A DNA stretch of 64,000 nt, taken from NCBI GenBank assembly GCA_039707465.1, contig CM077644.1:197691962-197755961 (forward strand). Reading direction: 5' to 3'. The notes beneath the pieces are model-generated. The model made no database searches, was not told where the DNA came from, and was given only the letters and a program-made list of their open reading frames with translations. A program made the translations under genes and the position numbers. Below are positions 21,201-32,645 of the stretch, piece by piece (the stretch's first letter is position 1; every line of letters starts with the position of its first letter). This DNA comes from Rhabdophis nuchalis (lineage: Eukaryota; Chordata; Lepidosauria; Squamata; Natricidae).

Positions 21201-23185
21201 ATGTTTTTTCATTGCTTTACAAGTTCTTCAGCAGACTTTTTAAGACTAGTTGTCTCACCAGCATTGACACTGATTATTTATTTAATTATGTTACTTATTT
21301 GTTAGTTTTATACTTTGCTTTGGCTATAAAAAAAAAGTGATGTACAGATAGCTTTCTTCCTACCATTTTGTTTCCCAACAAAATGTGAGGTAAATTAAGC
21401 TGAGGTGGGAGCGACAGATTCAAATTGACTAGAGGTTGCATGGCTGAGTGTGGATGAGAACTTGGGTCTTCCTATCGCCAGATGAATCCATAATCTCTAA
21501 GCTAAATGGGTTCTCTACATTTCCACATGTATTTATTTTTTTATTGCTTTTTAAAATGTACTGAATAATGATATAAAATTACATGTAATAGTAGCTGCAG
21601 TCATATGGAAAAGAGCTTTTTTGCTTTTGTTTTGTTCTTTTCATGCTACCTTAAATTAGAAAATTTAAGTTTACTCAGATTGTAAAAACGGTCTTCCATC
21701 TTTTTAACAAAACTTAAAAACTGCTTTAATCGCAAGAATCAGTTGGCTTAAAATAGGCTCAACTAAGCTTTTTTTTCAAACCAATTGGTGTTGTCTTTTT
21801 GTTTAAAGATAATGTCTAAGGTATCCAAAATCTGAAGCATTTGAAAATAAAACCCACTGTTTTTGTCAAACATTTCAGAAAATGGAATAAAGTTTGCCAC
21901 ACTACATGTGGCTGTTCAGCTGGGTTTTAGCAAGGTTTACACCAAGGAAACATTTTCATTTTTAATACTCCTGCAATTGAACTAGAGTGGACATTAGATG
22001 GCATATAAACTATTTCAAGGAAGACCATAAGAAACAAGATAATGTTCTGTTCTTCATTCCACATTATGTCAATATCTATTGCAAAGATAGATATTCGAAA
22101 TTCAGAATAAATGCACCTGCCTAAATTAAATATATCTTTTAAAACAAGTAATACAGTAATAGTATTATATCTTCAATGCATGAAATGATGCATGACACTG
22201 AAATATATGAGCCTCACCTCCATTTCATTCTGAGGTAAAGAAATAATATACATTGTAATTACAGAACAGAGAACTAATAATAAAATATAAATGGAAGCAA
22301 AAGTCCTCTTGCATTCTGAAATAAAAATAATAATTTATAATGCAAACAGGAAAATTTAAAAAAATAAATGTAGTGTGTCTTACAGCAATATTGTCAAAAT
22401 CTATGCAAGGTTATGAGTCATACCCTGACTCTGCCATGTTTAAGTTGATCAGAATCACTTAATGCAGTCAGGATTCAGTTGGAGTAGCTAATCGATCAAT
22501 GAGGGATGACATTTATTAAAGGCTACTTAGTTTGTTTGAGCATGGTGAATTTTGAAAAGATATTTCTTTCCTCATGGGCATTTTCCTGATATAAACTACA
22601 GTCAGTATACTAATAATTGTAGAAAACTCTCACTGCACAAAAAATGAATGCAAAATATTTGGCATAGCACCAACTCTAACTCTAAATTTGTCAACATTGA
22701 TATGACTTCTCTAAGTCAGTCAGAAACTAACAATGACAACAGTACCATTAATGCTGAACTGTGGTTTTAGATACCAAAATGGCTCCCTGAACTCTTGTCA
22801 CTTTATTTTTGTGACATCTCAACAAAGGGGCCTTTATCTGAAATAAAATAAATGGATGAGAGTCAGCTACAGAGCTTTGAGGAACATGAACCAAAATATC
22901 TTATATCCTAGTCCTGTTTTTACTTCTCATGCTACCACCCTCTCTTCAACAGTGAGACACTGGTGAAGTGGGCACAGCAGCACCTGTATTTTCTGTTACA
23001 TGAGAAAAGTACACCTTCCTTTCCCTTTCCTTATCACTTTCTATAGAAGGATAATCAAAAGCATCTTGTCATATTGCATTATTGTCTAGTTTGGAAGCAT
23101 TACTGTTTCAGGCAGGAAGGCAGTGTAGAGTGATGAGGATGGCAGGAAAAAAATATTGATAGTTCACTTCCTTCTATCTAGGACA
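21201..23185. other. Unannotated AT-rich stretch (2 kb)
   Basis: No gene or known repeat is recognised. Confidence 0.4.
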
Positions 23186-23189
23186 TAGC

Positions 23190-23496
23190 CATATGTGGTA
23201 TTCAGCAGGTTCCGACCAGTTTTGGAGAACCAGTAGCAGAAATTTGGAGTTGTTCAGAGAACCAGTAAATACCACCTCTAACTGGCCCTGCCCTCATCTA
23301 TTCTCTGCTCCTGAGTCCCAGCTGATCGGGAAGGGATAGGGATTTTGCAGTATCTTTCCCCTGGAGTGGAGAGGGAATGGAGATTTTACAGTATTCCTCC
23401 CCTGCCACTCCCACCAAGCCACACCCACCAAGCCATGCCATGGCCACCAAGCTACGCCCACAGAACCAGTATTAAAAAAAATAAATCCCACCACTG
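23190..23496. mobile_element. hAT-like element, same family as 34439
   Basis: The sequence matches 34439-34736 over its length: GGTATTCAGCAGGTTC at the left, the GATTTTGCAGTATC block, the repeated CACCAAGCCA motif, and AATCCCACCACTG at the right. The ends are those of a hAT family, but I could not find a convincing 8-bp target duplication. Confidence 0.6.
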
Positions 23497-23689
23497 ATAC
23501 AACCAATGTTTGAGCAGGGTCTGCTGTGTTGTTTGGGATGCTGTACATTCTCTTCATGACCTTGATTTCCTTGTTACCTGTTTTGTTATATCCAAAGAAG
23601 AACATCTTGATTCAGTCAGTTTTTTGTTCCATATAGTGTCAAACCTGTGAACTCTCAAGTTTCCTGTTTCCACTATGTATTCAAAATGG

Positions 23690-24112
23690 GCATGATACAG
23701 TGTATATGGTCTTATACACCGAATACAGCATTTTTTGCCTCCCAAAACCCTGCCCCCAAAATGGCCATGCATAGCCTTTAGGGGCATTGCAGAGTGCTCC
23801 TGGGTCTGGGGAGGGCTGTTTTTCCTCAATTTTGCACCTCTCAGCCCCCAGGAGCACTCTATAAGCCTCCTAGAGGCTATGCATACCCTTTTGGGGGGGG
23901 GGACAGGACCGTTTTTCATTTTTTGCTTTTTTTCAGGCTCCCGCCCCCTCCAGGAGCACTCTACAAGCCTCCTAAAGGCTATTCATGCCCTTCTTTTGGA
24001 AAAAAAATGGGCCTGTTTTTGCAGAGTGCAAAAACCTTTTTAAAAAATTTGCCTCTTCAAAAACCTGGTGTGTCTTATACTCCAGTGTGTCTTATACTCC
24101 GAAAAATATGGT
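23690..24112. mobile_element. Non-autonomous DNA-transposon-like repeat
   Basis: The left end has GGTCTTATACACCGAA. The right end has GTGTCTTATACTCCGAAAAA then TATGGTA, duplicated in part. This terminal motif (TATAAGAC with CCGAAAAATA) is common in vertebrate DNA-transposon repeats. The interior has three related segments (CAGGAGCACTCTA, AAGCCTCCTA, GGCTAT). The superfamily is uncertain. Confidence 0.5.
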
Positions 24113-24210
24113 ATATGTATATGTATATGTATGTCTATGTCTATGTCTATGTCTATACCATCTATATGTACCATGTGTATATATGTTTTTTGTATGTGTA
24201 TAGATAGATA
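24113..24210. repeat. TATATG/CTATGT-rich microsatellite
   Basis: An imperfect hexanucleotide array. Confidence 0.9.
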
Positions 24211-25865
24211 TATACTTTCTTTTGAGAGCAGGCAACAGAATTTCATTTTTAATATGTGCCAGTATGCTCACAGTAAAAAATGACTATAAAAGTTATCTTA
24301 TTTTATCTTCAAGGAGTCCTTTGGTTTTGGTGTCTAATAAAATAATGAAATGCAGCCCAGTTAAATAGCAAAAAGGCAAATTCCTATTTGTGACAGTTGT
24401 TATAACTATTATAAGTGAGAATTAATTTTTCTTTGGTCTCATATACATCACTGTGATGGTGCTACAATTACATCATAATCTTATTTTCCATTGCTTGCAT
24501 CTCATTTTCTTATTCATTACATGCAGATCTTTATGTCCTTTTAAAGTGCAGCAGACATAGCATACAATTCTAAAACCTTATTAGAACAACAACAATTATG
24601 GATTTCCACATCATAAATTTAATTTTTGGTACTTGGAAACTGACTCCCTTCATAATGTCACAGGAGTATAATAGCTGTACTGTTTGTTTTTGCTCTGGGT
24701 GTGATGGATTCTGGGAATGTGTCTTGTGAACTTATTTTGTTTTCATTTAAGGAAAGTGTCACTGAGATACAACAAAGCTTGGCCAACTTCTTCTATAATT
24801 GATACCAATTTGAAAAGCAGAATTGAATTACATTAGTTTTAGATAAGCATCAACCATCTAATCTGGCTGACTTCAAAACTCAGTCCAAGAGGGTTTATTG
24901 TATCTGCAGTGTATTCAAGCACTTTAATTTTTGTTACTTAGAGACTTTGTCATACCCCAGGGATGAACTGCAAAGAATTCATTGTTATCAGCAAGTCTGT
25001 GCAATTGAAAGGTTTGTTCAACTCATTCTGATCAATTCATTAAAGGTCTGAATGCCATCTGAAAGCCATCTATACTAGTTGGATTTCTTTCACTATTTTT
25101 AATTCACAGTAATAGGTGTCAAGCAAAACATACAATGGGGGAATCCACCTTGTTCAAAACTTTACTTTCTGAGAAAAGGAACATCTTTGCCTTGACCAAA
25201 GAATGGAGGCTTTAAAATGTTTAATGGTTTCATGGGAATTCCTTATCTAGAAAAGTAAGGTCAGATTTCCTTAGAAAAAGCTCAGCATTGGGGAGGGGAG
25301 GGAGAGTGGTAAAAGCTTATACCAAAGTTAGAAATTGTTTTATATTCTATTCATTACACAAGACTTTTGTTCCTTTTAGAGGTAGACTGATATGTTCTTA
25401 CTGAAAACAAGTCTCTATTTATTTTCAAAGTCATTAATTAGAGTCTATTTAGCTAGATCTACTGGCTTTATCATAAATATCAATAAGTATAAGCAGTTGA
25501 ATTTTATTATATTTATGTATATATATTTGTTTATTATTTAGCTGAAATCTCATTTGAAATCAGTGTTTCCTTTATGGTTTCTCACACCATAGCTTATATT
25601 TTTGTTTTCCACAAAGAAGGTTGGAAAACATAGACTCCATAATTAAGAAATTTCCATTTGCACTTAGGTAAACATAAGCAGAATTTCCAAGCAGATCTTA
25701 CTGCCAACATTATAAGATTGGGGACATATGTAATATGGAATAATGTGGAATCCTACATTCTCCATGTTCTAAGAATATAGTAGACCATATAAGAATACTT
25801 AATGGTTACTTTCTACTTTCAATCATACATATTTCGGGGGCTAAGCAATTGCCGAATTTCAAATA
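24211..25865. other. Unannotated AT-rich stretch
   Basis: No gene or repeat family is recognised. Confidence 0.4.
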
Positions 25866-27057
25866 TAGGTAGTTTACAATCATTAGTTTAATGAACGTTT
25901 GAAGTTACAATGGCATAGAAAAAACTGACTTACAACTGTTTCTTGCACTTACAAACATTGCAGTATCTCTGTGGTCATAGAATAATAACCTTAGTGTCAC
26001 TTTAAATGTACACTAATTGGCATATATTAAAATGAAATTTTGTTGCATTCAGTTCTCAAATATACTCTCATTCACTATCTCAAATATACACTAACATAAA
26101 CATGATAAATAAATAAATATGGATATACCTACATATATTCTATGAATATATATATTCATCACCTACTGTATATTCTATGAACATATTTGACAACTTTGGC
26201 AACTGACACGTATTTATAACTATTGCACTGTGCTGGGGTCATGTGATCATCATTTCTAACCTTTGCAGCTGGTTTCCGACAAGCAAAGTAAATGGGAATC
26301 CAGATTGACTTAACAACCATATGATTCACTTAACAACTGCAGTGATTTCTTTAATGTCCCTGACAACAAGTCATAAAATTCACTTAAGGACTGCCTTGCT
26401 TAGCAGTGGAAATTTTGCCCTCAGTTGTGATCATAAGTAGAGGATTAGCTGCAGAGGCGTAGCGTGGGGGGTGCAGGGGGGGCCGGCCGCACCGGGCGCA
26501 ACATCTGGGGGGGCGCGCTCCAGAGACCCAACTCGGAAGCTCTCCTCCGCGAGTCGGGGAGCGAACAGCGTCCAGTAGGGGCCAAACCCTCCCGGGCCAT
26601 CCCCCGGCTGAGGCCAGCGCCGGCTCCTCGCACCCGCCAGCGCCACCCGAGGGGGCCAGGCGAGACTTAAAGGCGCAGGTCTTTCGAAAGCAACGGCCGT
26701 GCGGAGACCCTGGAAGACTCCTCCGTTCCGAGCCAGCCAGAGGAGCGGCGACCTGGGCCTCGCGGCGGCCCGGGAAGACCCTCTTGCCCCGGCTTTCGGG
26801 CCGTCGCCCTCCGTAGAAAGGAGCGTCGGGTGTCCCAGGCCCGCACCACGCAAAGGGCGCCCGCTTCTCCCCAAGGCGAGGCAACGAGTGTCGGACCCGG
26901 ATGGCCGAGCCCTGTGGGCAGCGGCTGCCCGCCGGATCCTCGCGGGAGGTGCGTGGGCTCGACACCACAAGAAGAGCTGCCTCCCCCGGGTTAGGGGGCG
27001 CAAATTACTTGCCTTGCCCCGGGTGCTGACAACCCACGCTACGCCACTGATTAGCTG
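25866..27057. repeat. Degenerate dispersed repeat, split by a hAT insertion
   Basis: The segment starts near TAGGTAGTTTACAATC. It carries the CACTTAACAAC and GACTTACAAC-type blocks and ends GATCATAAGTAGAGGATTAG before the hAT element and CTGTATGG after it. I recognise it as a common snake repeat with ends resembling GGTAGTCCTCGACTTACGAC; its formal class is uncertain. It predates the 26452-27049 insertion. Confidence 0.5.
26452..27049. mobile_element. GC-rich hAT-type element (598 bp) with perfect 8-bp target duplication
   Basis: The inverted ends are CAGAGGCGTAGCGTGG and CCCACGCTACGCCACTG. ATTAGCTG lies on both sides (26444-26451 and 27050-27057). The interior is strikingly GC- and CpG-rich against AT-rich flanks, so it is probably young or shielded from CpG decay. 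Two minus-strand frames of about 190 codons (26384-26968, 26431-27003) are Pro/Arg/Ala-rich, overlap in different frames and match nothing I know. I read them as chance frames in GC-rich DNA. Confidence 0.9.
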
Positions 27058-27111
27058 TATGGATTTCCGATGATGTACAGAAATGCCATGAATTGATATA
27101 CATCCAACGTA

Positions 27112-27180
27112 AACCCTTCCTTCCCTCCCTCCCTCCCTCCCTCCCTCCCTCCCTCCCGCCCGCCCGCCCGCCCTCCCTCA
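27112..27180. repeat. (CCCT)n/(CCCG)n microsatellite
   Basis: An array of C-rich tetranucleotides. Confidence 0.93.
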
Positions 27181-27924
27181 TCCATATATTTTTAGAGCTA
27201 GATAATTCAGAGCATGTAATTTTGCAGGAAAGTGATTTGGCTGGATGCCTGATAAAGCGTTTTAAAAAGGCATTTAGCCAAAGAAATTGTCAACTCCATT
27301 TTATATCTTTAGTTTTATTTCAAATATTGAATGTTTCTATTAGGCAAACTTTCTCTTTTGCTTCAGTTTTTCTAAACAGTCTTGGTCATCTTTCCTTGTC
27401 TGCATTTGTAAAATAAATTAACACAGGCAGGGAAAGAGAATATTCCATATTATATTATGTATTACTAAATGACATTTAGCAATGGGGTATGAACAGCTGA
27501 CCTTTCTTCTGGACAGCATGTATTATCATCTTGATACTATGTGACTAAAAATGCATCCTGATGTGCTGGCACTTACAATGAAGAGCTGTGTCATACTGAC
27601 AGAGCAAAATAATTGTGAAGGCGTAGTTTAATGGATTTGCATCACCCTATTAAAGTTTTGAAGAATGAAATCTACCATGGGACTCAACCTACATTATAGG
27701 GAGAGTTACACAGTTACATTGATTAATCTGTAAAAAGAGGTTTTTGTAAAACCAGCTCTTTCTCATTGAAAAGGGATATAATATGGATATATTTCCCAGA
27801 TGTTTGAGATAAGAAGAAAATCTTGATGCTATCTCTGAGAGTCAGGGCCACAAGAACAGTCCATGGTAGGATTACACCCTTTACAACTATAATCTTTTTA
27901 TTTTTATTTTATTTTGTCCCTTTA
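27181..27924. other. Unannotated stretch
   Basis: Nothing is recognised. Confidence 0.4.
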
Positions 27925-28107
27925 AGTCAGTTTATGACTGCTAGTAATTGCCCTGCAGTTTTCTTGGCAAGCTTTTTCAGAAGTGATAAACTGAAAGAGT
28001 GACTGACCCAAGATCACTCACCTGGCTTTGTGCCTTAGGAGGGACTAGAATTCATGGTCTTCAGTTTTCTGTCTTCAATGCTTTTACTACTACCCTGAAC
28101 TGTCATT
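27925..28107 (-). repeat. tRNA-derived SINE, reverse copy
   Basis: On the minus strand it reads GACCATGAATTCTAGTCC, AGGCACAAAGCCAGG, GTGATCTTGGGTCAGTCACT, then GCCAAGAAAACTGCAG. The same blocks occur in the same order in the SINE at 39785-40390. The GTGATCTTGGG segment resembles the core of CORE/MIR-type SINEs. Confidence 0.75.
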
Positions 28108-28373
28108 CTTGTATATTATTATTCTAATGCTGTGGACAATCTCCTAGCAATGATGTTTGGTTGCTCGATGAACCTCATTCAGAAATCTTTTCAAGTCTAT
28201 AAGTACTTTTTAAAAGATTGAAACCCTTTATGGACTATGACGAAGACTAAAAATGACTTGATTATTCCTAGATTTGCTGATTGAAAAGAACTGAATATGG
28301 GAAGAAGCAAACTAGATGATGTAATCTTGATGGGAGAAGAATAACAAGTACATTTGCAACTGCTGTAAGGAAG

Positions 28374-29297
28374 ATGAGAAGTTGCTTCTTTAAATATATG
28401 AAGCCGCTGGGTGAGATCATCCGTGGTTTTGGGGTAGAGTATCATCTCTACGCTGATGATACGCAGCTGTATATATCTACCCCAAACCACCCCAACGATG
28501 CCGTAGCGGTGATGTGCCAGTGCCTGGAAACCGTACGGATCTGGATGGGAAGTAACGGACTCAGGCTCAACCCGACCAAGACCGAGTGGCTGTGGTTTCC
28601 GGCTGCCCGATTCAACCAGCTAACTCCATCGCTGGCCATAGGGGGCGAACATCTTGCCCCTGTGGATGGGGCGCGCAACTTGTGTGTCCTCCTAGATGCC
28701 CGGCTGTCCATGGAAGATCAAGTGACAGCCGTGGCTAGGAGGGCGTTTTACCAGGTTCGCCTGGTTCGCCAGTTGCGCCCCCTATTGGATCGGGACGCCC
28801 TTCGCACAGTCACTCATGCTCTCGTGACATCCCGACTGGACTATTGTAACTCTCTCTACATGGGGCTTCCCTTGAGGTGCACCCAGAGACTGCAGATGGT
28901 CCAGAACGCAGCCGCGCGGGCAATCCTGGGTACCTCTAGGTTTACCCATGTAACACCTCTCCTGCGCGAGCTGCACTGGCTGCCTGTCATCTTCCGGGTG
29001 CGCTTCAAGGTACTAATTATCATCTTTAAAGCGCTCCATGGCTCGGGATCTAGCTACTTGCGGGATCGGATCCTGCCCCATACTTCCTCACGGCCGATTC
29101 GCTCCCACAGAGAGGGACTTCTCCGGGTGCCGTCCACTAGACTTTGTCAGCGGGCGACGCCCAGGGGAAGGACTCTCCCTGTGGCGGGCCCTGCCCTCTG
29201 GAATGACCTTCCCCCCGACATTAGAACGACCACGGACCTCCGCTCCTTCCGTCTGAAATTAAAAACATATTTTTTCTGCTTGGCCGGCCTGGGGTAG
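28374..29297 (+). CDS. L2 LINE reverse transcriptase, C-terminal fragment (307 aa, open)
   Basis: This encodes the C-terminal part of an L2-clade LINE polyprotein, an RNA-dependent DNA polymerase that copies the LINE RNA at a nicked target. The frame has the catalytic YADD at residues 26-29 (HLYADDTQLY) and the thumb region with LQMVQNAAARAILG, THVTPLLRELHWLPV, and the terminal GPALWNDLPPDIRT. No stop interrupts it before the natural end. The endonuclease and most of the polymerase fingers and palm are absent, because the insertion was truncated at about 28398. The first eight codons come from flanking DNA, so the ATG at 28374 is not the original start. It cannot make a working enzyme. Confidence 0.85.
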   Translation: MRSCFFKYMKPLGEIIRGFGVEYHLYADDTQLYISTPNHPNDAVAVMCQCLETVRIWMGSNGLRLNPTKTEWLWFPAARFNQLTPSLAIGGEHLAPVDGARNLCVLLDARLSMEDQVTAVARRAFYQVRLVRQLRPLLDRDALRTVTHALVTSRLDYCNSLYMGLPLRCTQRLQMVQNAAARAILGTSRFTHVTPLLRELHWLPVIFRVRFKVLIIIFKALHGSGSSYLRDRILPHTSSRPIRSHREGLLRVPSTRLCQRATPRGRTLPVAGPALWNDLPPDIRTTTDLRSFRLKLKTYFFCLAGLG

Positions 29298-29500
29298 TCT
29301 CTCTCTATGGGGTTTTAGTTGTATAGTGGGAATTTTAGCTTAGATTGGGTATTTTAGCACAGGTACTATTTAATTTGTTTTTAAGATGTTTTTGATTGTA
29401 TATTTATGGTTTTAGTTTCCCTGTGCACCGCTCCGAGTCCCTACGGGGAGAGGAGCGGTCAAGAAATTAAACTATTATTATTATTATTATTATTAAATAT
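28390..29500 (+). mobile_element. Young 5'-truncated L2 LINE
   Basis: The LINE body (28398-29492) starts abruptly inside the reverse-transcriptase domain and ends in a 3' UTR (CCCTGTGCACCGCTCCGAG) with a (TTA)n tail. TTAAATAT occurs at both boundaries (28390-28397 and 29493-29500), a plausible target duplication, although A/T-rich. The 3' UTR matches the L2 ends at 48000 and 55388. High CpG content and an open frame indicate recent insertion. Confidence 0.85.
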
Positions 29501-29532
29501 CTCCTTTCTTCTTTATATTTCTTCCAATTGTT

Positions 29533-29533
29533 T

Positions 29534-29597
<64 letters not shown>
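29533..29597. repeat. (TC)n microsatellite
   Basis: About 60 bp of pure TC. Confidence 0.97.
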
Positions 29598-29601
<4 letters not shown>

Positions 29602-30209
29602 ACACACAAACACATTTTATAACTGGAGAGATTACTCTGTGTGTGCATGAAGCTTAAATATTAGTTTTGTTATGAATGTTGAGAAATAATGCAACTAATA
29701 ATGAAAATATTTATCTTTATTCTTTCTAAGTGATATACAAAGGGATAAATAAGGGATACATTTGCCAGGTAAAAATTGAATGCAGAGATCTAAATGAATA
29801 TAGTGCAATACTAATTATTTACTACATACTATAAGTAATTCTAGGCATGTAAATATTCTATTTTATGATTTGATGAGAATATTTAAGATGTTGGAAATCT
29901 TGAGTCAGATTTCAAATCTTATTCTTAAAAAAACCTGACAAATTTAGAACACATTGACAAGTTTATAACGAACCAATAAACCTATTAAAAGGCAAGTTGG
30001 AATTCTTGAATGGTAAACCTTTCCTTTTACAAAGGAACATATAACACAAAAAAGATATATCTTAATGCAACAAATGCACATCAAAGCATATTAATCTGAG
30101 TTTTCCTTTGTGTCTTTATAAGCAACAAACAGATCATAAAGATTCTATGTGTGTCTTGCAAGGATCTTTCACACTGCTTCTAATGTTCTCATTGATATAA
30201 TAGGTTTAC
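29598..30209. other. Unannotated AT-rich stretch
   Basis: Nothing is recognised. Confidence 0.4.
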
Positions 30210-30402
30210 GGAGTCCTTATTACTCTTTGAACTTGGTTATATGTTTGCATACATTTCATTATTCAACTACTGTAGGTAACATTATTAGTGCTGATAAAGC
30301 TATCCAGCTTGATGATGTTACCTAGTTGGATAATGAAACATCTGTAAGCAAACAACCAAGCTCAGAGAGCACAAAGGACTCCACAATTCAACTCTGAGTT
30401 AC
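30210..30402 (+). repeat. Palindromic Penelope-like terminus, family B, decayed
   Basis: The left arm (GGAGTCC, ACTTGGTT, ATTTCATTATTCAACTA) and right arm (TAGTTGGATAATGAAA, AACCAAGCT, GGACTCC) are imperfect reverse complements. The hammerhead-like motif is damaged: CTTGATGA (30308-30315) has an inserted T, and ACATC replaces ACGTC after GAAA. Confidence 0.6.
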
Positions 30403-31443
30403 ATATTATAAGTTATACAAATTATATTCTCTTTAGTTGGAGCTATAGTTATTATAGATAAAACTTCTACATTAATAACGCTTAATATCTACCCCATCTC
30501 CACTTGAGCTGCTTTTTAGTTTTGATTATGTGAGAACTACATATGAAGCATTAAGAGATGCATATAGCAGTCAGTGTTAATAATTGGACTTCTTATCACT
30601 AGTTAAAGACAATTCATTTTCCAAGGCAAAAATACTGACGAGTAATTGGAGACATTAAATGTTTTGCCTTTCGGAGGTTTTCCATTTCTGTGCTTATTTT
30701 AACGAAAAAACCAATAACAAAAATGTGCTCCAATAAATAGTTCTACATGAAATACTATTAGCATGTTAATATAAAATTTGGAGCTTCTAAAATCAATGAT
30801 TAATATAGAGACTTTGAAGTCCTACAACACTGCATTTGAAAAGAAAATGGTATTTTATACCACGAAGGATCAGATATCAGGAGAAGATAATACATGCAGA
30901 TTTTTATTTTTAGGCATTTTCCTGTGGTATATAATTGGTGAGGCTGGTAATACAGAAAATAAGCATATCCTGAAATATTTCTGCTTTCGTCTTATGGCCA
31001 AACCACAACGACATGTTGATAGAAAAGCAAATGATGGTGCAACGTTTTCTGAAATGTTAAAAAAGGGGGAATGAAGGATTTGTTTCAGCTTTGGGAAGAT
31101 TATAGAATTATGTTTATAGCATTCAGTTAAATGTCGTTAAACAGTATTTGGCAATCACCTTTGTTTCAAGCTCTCTTGTGCTTTATGCACTGTGTATATA
31201 TAAAAACAAATACAAATGACAGAACAAATAATTGTGGACAAAATATGACATTTTTCATTTTGTTCAGAAATGCTCTCTTTTTAATGTTCGCATAGCCCTG
31301 GAAACTCACTTTCTGAAGAATATCTTGTAGAAGAATATCTTGTAGACTTTAAAAAAGAAATGCCTATCTAGGCTACTGAACAAAAATCATACTCCTCATT
31401 ACCTAGCTTATCAGGCATCCACAGCAAATCAAGATTGTGTCAA
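30403..31443. other. Unannotated AT-rich stretch
   Basis: A 98-codon plus-strand frame (30778-31074) lacks recognisable domains and has AT-driven composition. It is not called as a gene. Confidence 0.4.
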
Positions 31444-31545
31444 AGTGATGACATTTATTTATTTATTTAAATTTATTTATTTATTTATTTAAATTTATAT
31501 CCCGCCCTTCTCCACCGAGGACCCAGGGCGGCATGGAGGTGATAT
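31444..31545 (-). repeat. L2 LINE 3'-end fragment
   Basis: (ATTT)n followed by ATATCCCGCCCTTCTCC and ACCCAGGGCGGC, the reverse complement of an L2-type 3' terminus. The same sequence opens the fragment at 36876. Confidence 0.75.
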
Positions 31546-31789
31546 TATTATAATGTAAGTTCCGCCCAACATTTGATGCAAGTGCATAAATTATTGGCAC
31601 GTGGTATGAATATTATTTCAATATTAGCAACAGTTTAAATCTCTTCACTATGCTTGAAACTAAGAGTGATGCCCATAATATGTACCTCCTGGACTGTATG
31701 CATTCTGTATACCTCTTTAAGGCTTGGAAGTGGCCTCCAAAATGCTGATGCTAAATTATAAGTGGGTGGTCTTATTATGTAATTATTAG

Positions 31790-31910
31790 AGAACTGAACT
31801 AGAGCTGGGAAGTCTAGGATCCAAGAATATCCCTAGCCATGGAAGTTCACTGGGTTAACTTTAACTGTCTTGAGCTCCTGGAGAAAAGGCAGGATATAAA
31901 TGTAATTAAT
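31790..31910 (+). repeat. Degenerate SINE/LINE 3' end
   Basis: GTCTTGAGCTCCTGGAG, AGGCAGGATATAAATG and a TAATTAAT tail resemble the 3' ends of L2-mobilised repeats. It is too decayed to place. Confidence 0.35.
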
Positions 31911-32525
31911 ACATTAATATGTTAAACAAGTTGATATAGTTGGAATATGTGTAGTTGGTTCTACTTTAATTACAATAAATGGAATTATACTTATAGATTC
32001 CTTTATCATATTATACGTTTGAATGTTCATTATAGATAGGCAAATTCAATATCAGAGCAACAAAAATATACCATGATGTCATAATTTAAGGGAATATTAA
32101 AGTTAAAATCACATATGTTCAGAGCATATTTGTTTTCCTTTTTTGTTTAACAAGGATCAGATTTCTTTTGCTTTGCACTAGTGTATAAATAGAAGCTATT
32201 CTAAAACATGAAATGGCAAGGAATAGAAATGTTAATTGTGGTTACTTTAGATACAAACCACACAACATTGCTCTCTGAACAGAAGGGATTAAGATCATTA
32301 GGGTCCAGGATCTACAATTAACTAGCTGCACCCCTGATTTATTTATATGTTGGTGTGTTCATTTATTTATTTGCCCCTAGCTATAGAAGGCCAAACCCAA
32401 CAGATTCATGAAAGTTTGCAGCATAACAAGTCCACAAGAAAATAAATTATTCCAAACCTAAACCCTGGTGACAGAGCATATCTCACATAGCATAATTAAT
32501 GTAAAAAGAGAAAGATATTTGCCGT
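31911..32525. other. Unannotated AT-rich stretch
   Basis: Nothing is recognised. Confidence 0.4.
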
Positions 32526-32645
32526 ATAGTATAGTACAGCCTTTATTGTCATTGTACATCATGTATACAACAAAATTGGTTATGCAATGTCCTCCAATTT
32601 CAGATCACAGTTCAACTGTTGGGGGTGAAAAACATCTCTAAAGCA
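32526..32645 (-). repeat. LINE 3'-end-like fragment
   Basis: GCCTTTATTGTCATTGTACA is the reverse complement of a terminal TGACAATAAAGG motif found at the 3' ends of L2/Rex1-type LINEs. Only this short piece is visible. Confidence 0.4.

Noticed and set aside
23190..23496. 8-bp target duplication for the hAT-like copy
   Set aside because: Flanks GACATAGC and ATACAACC do not match. The family call rests on similarity to 34439 instead.
26384..27003. Two overlapping minus-strand frames of 190-194 codons
   Set aside because: They lie in a GC-rich hAT element, overlap in different frames, are Pro/Arg/Ala-rich and show no domain. Stops are rare there only because of base composition.
30778..31074. 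98-codon plus-strand frame
   Set aside because: No recognisable domain, no splice context and AT-driven composition. It is compatible with chance.
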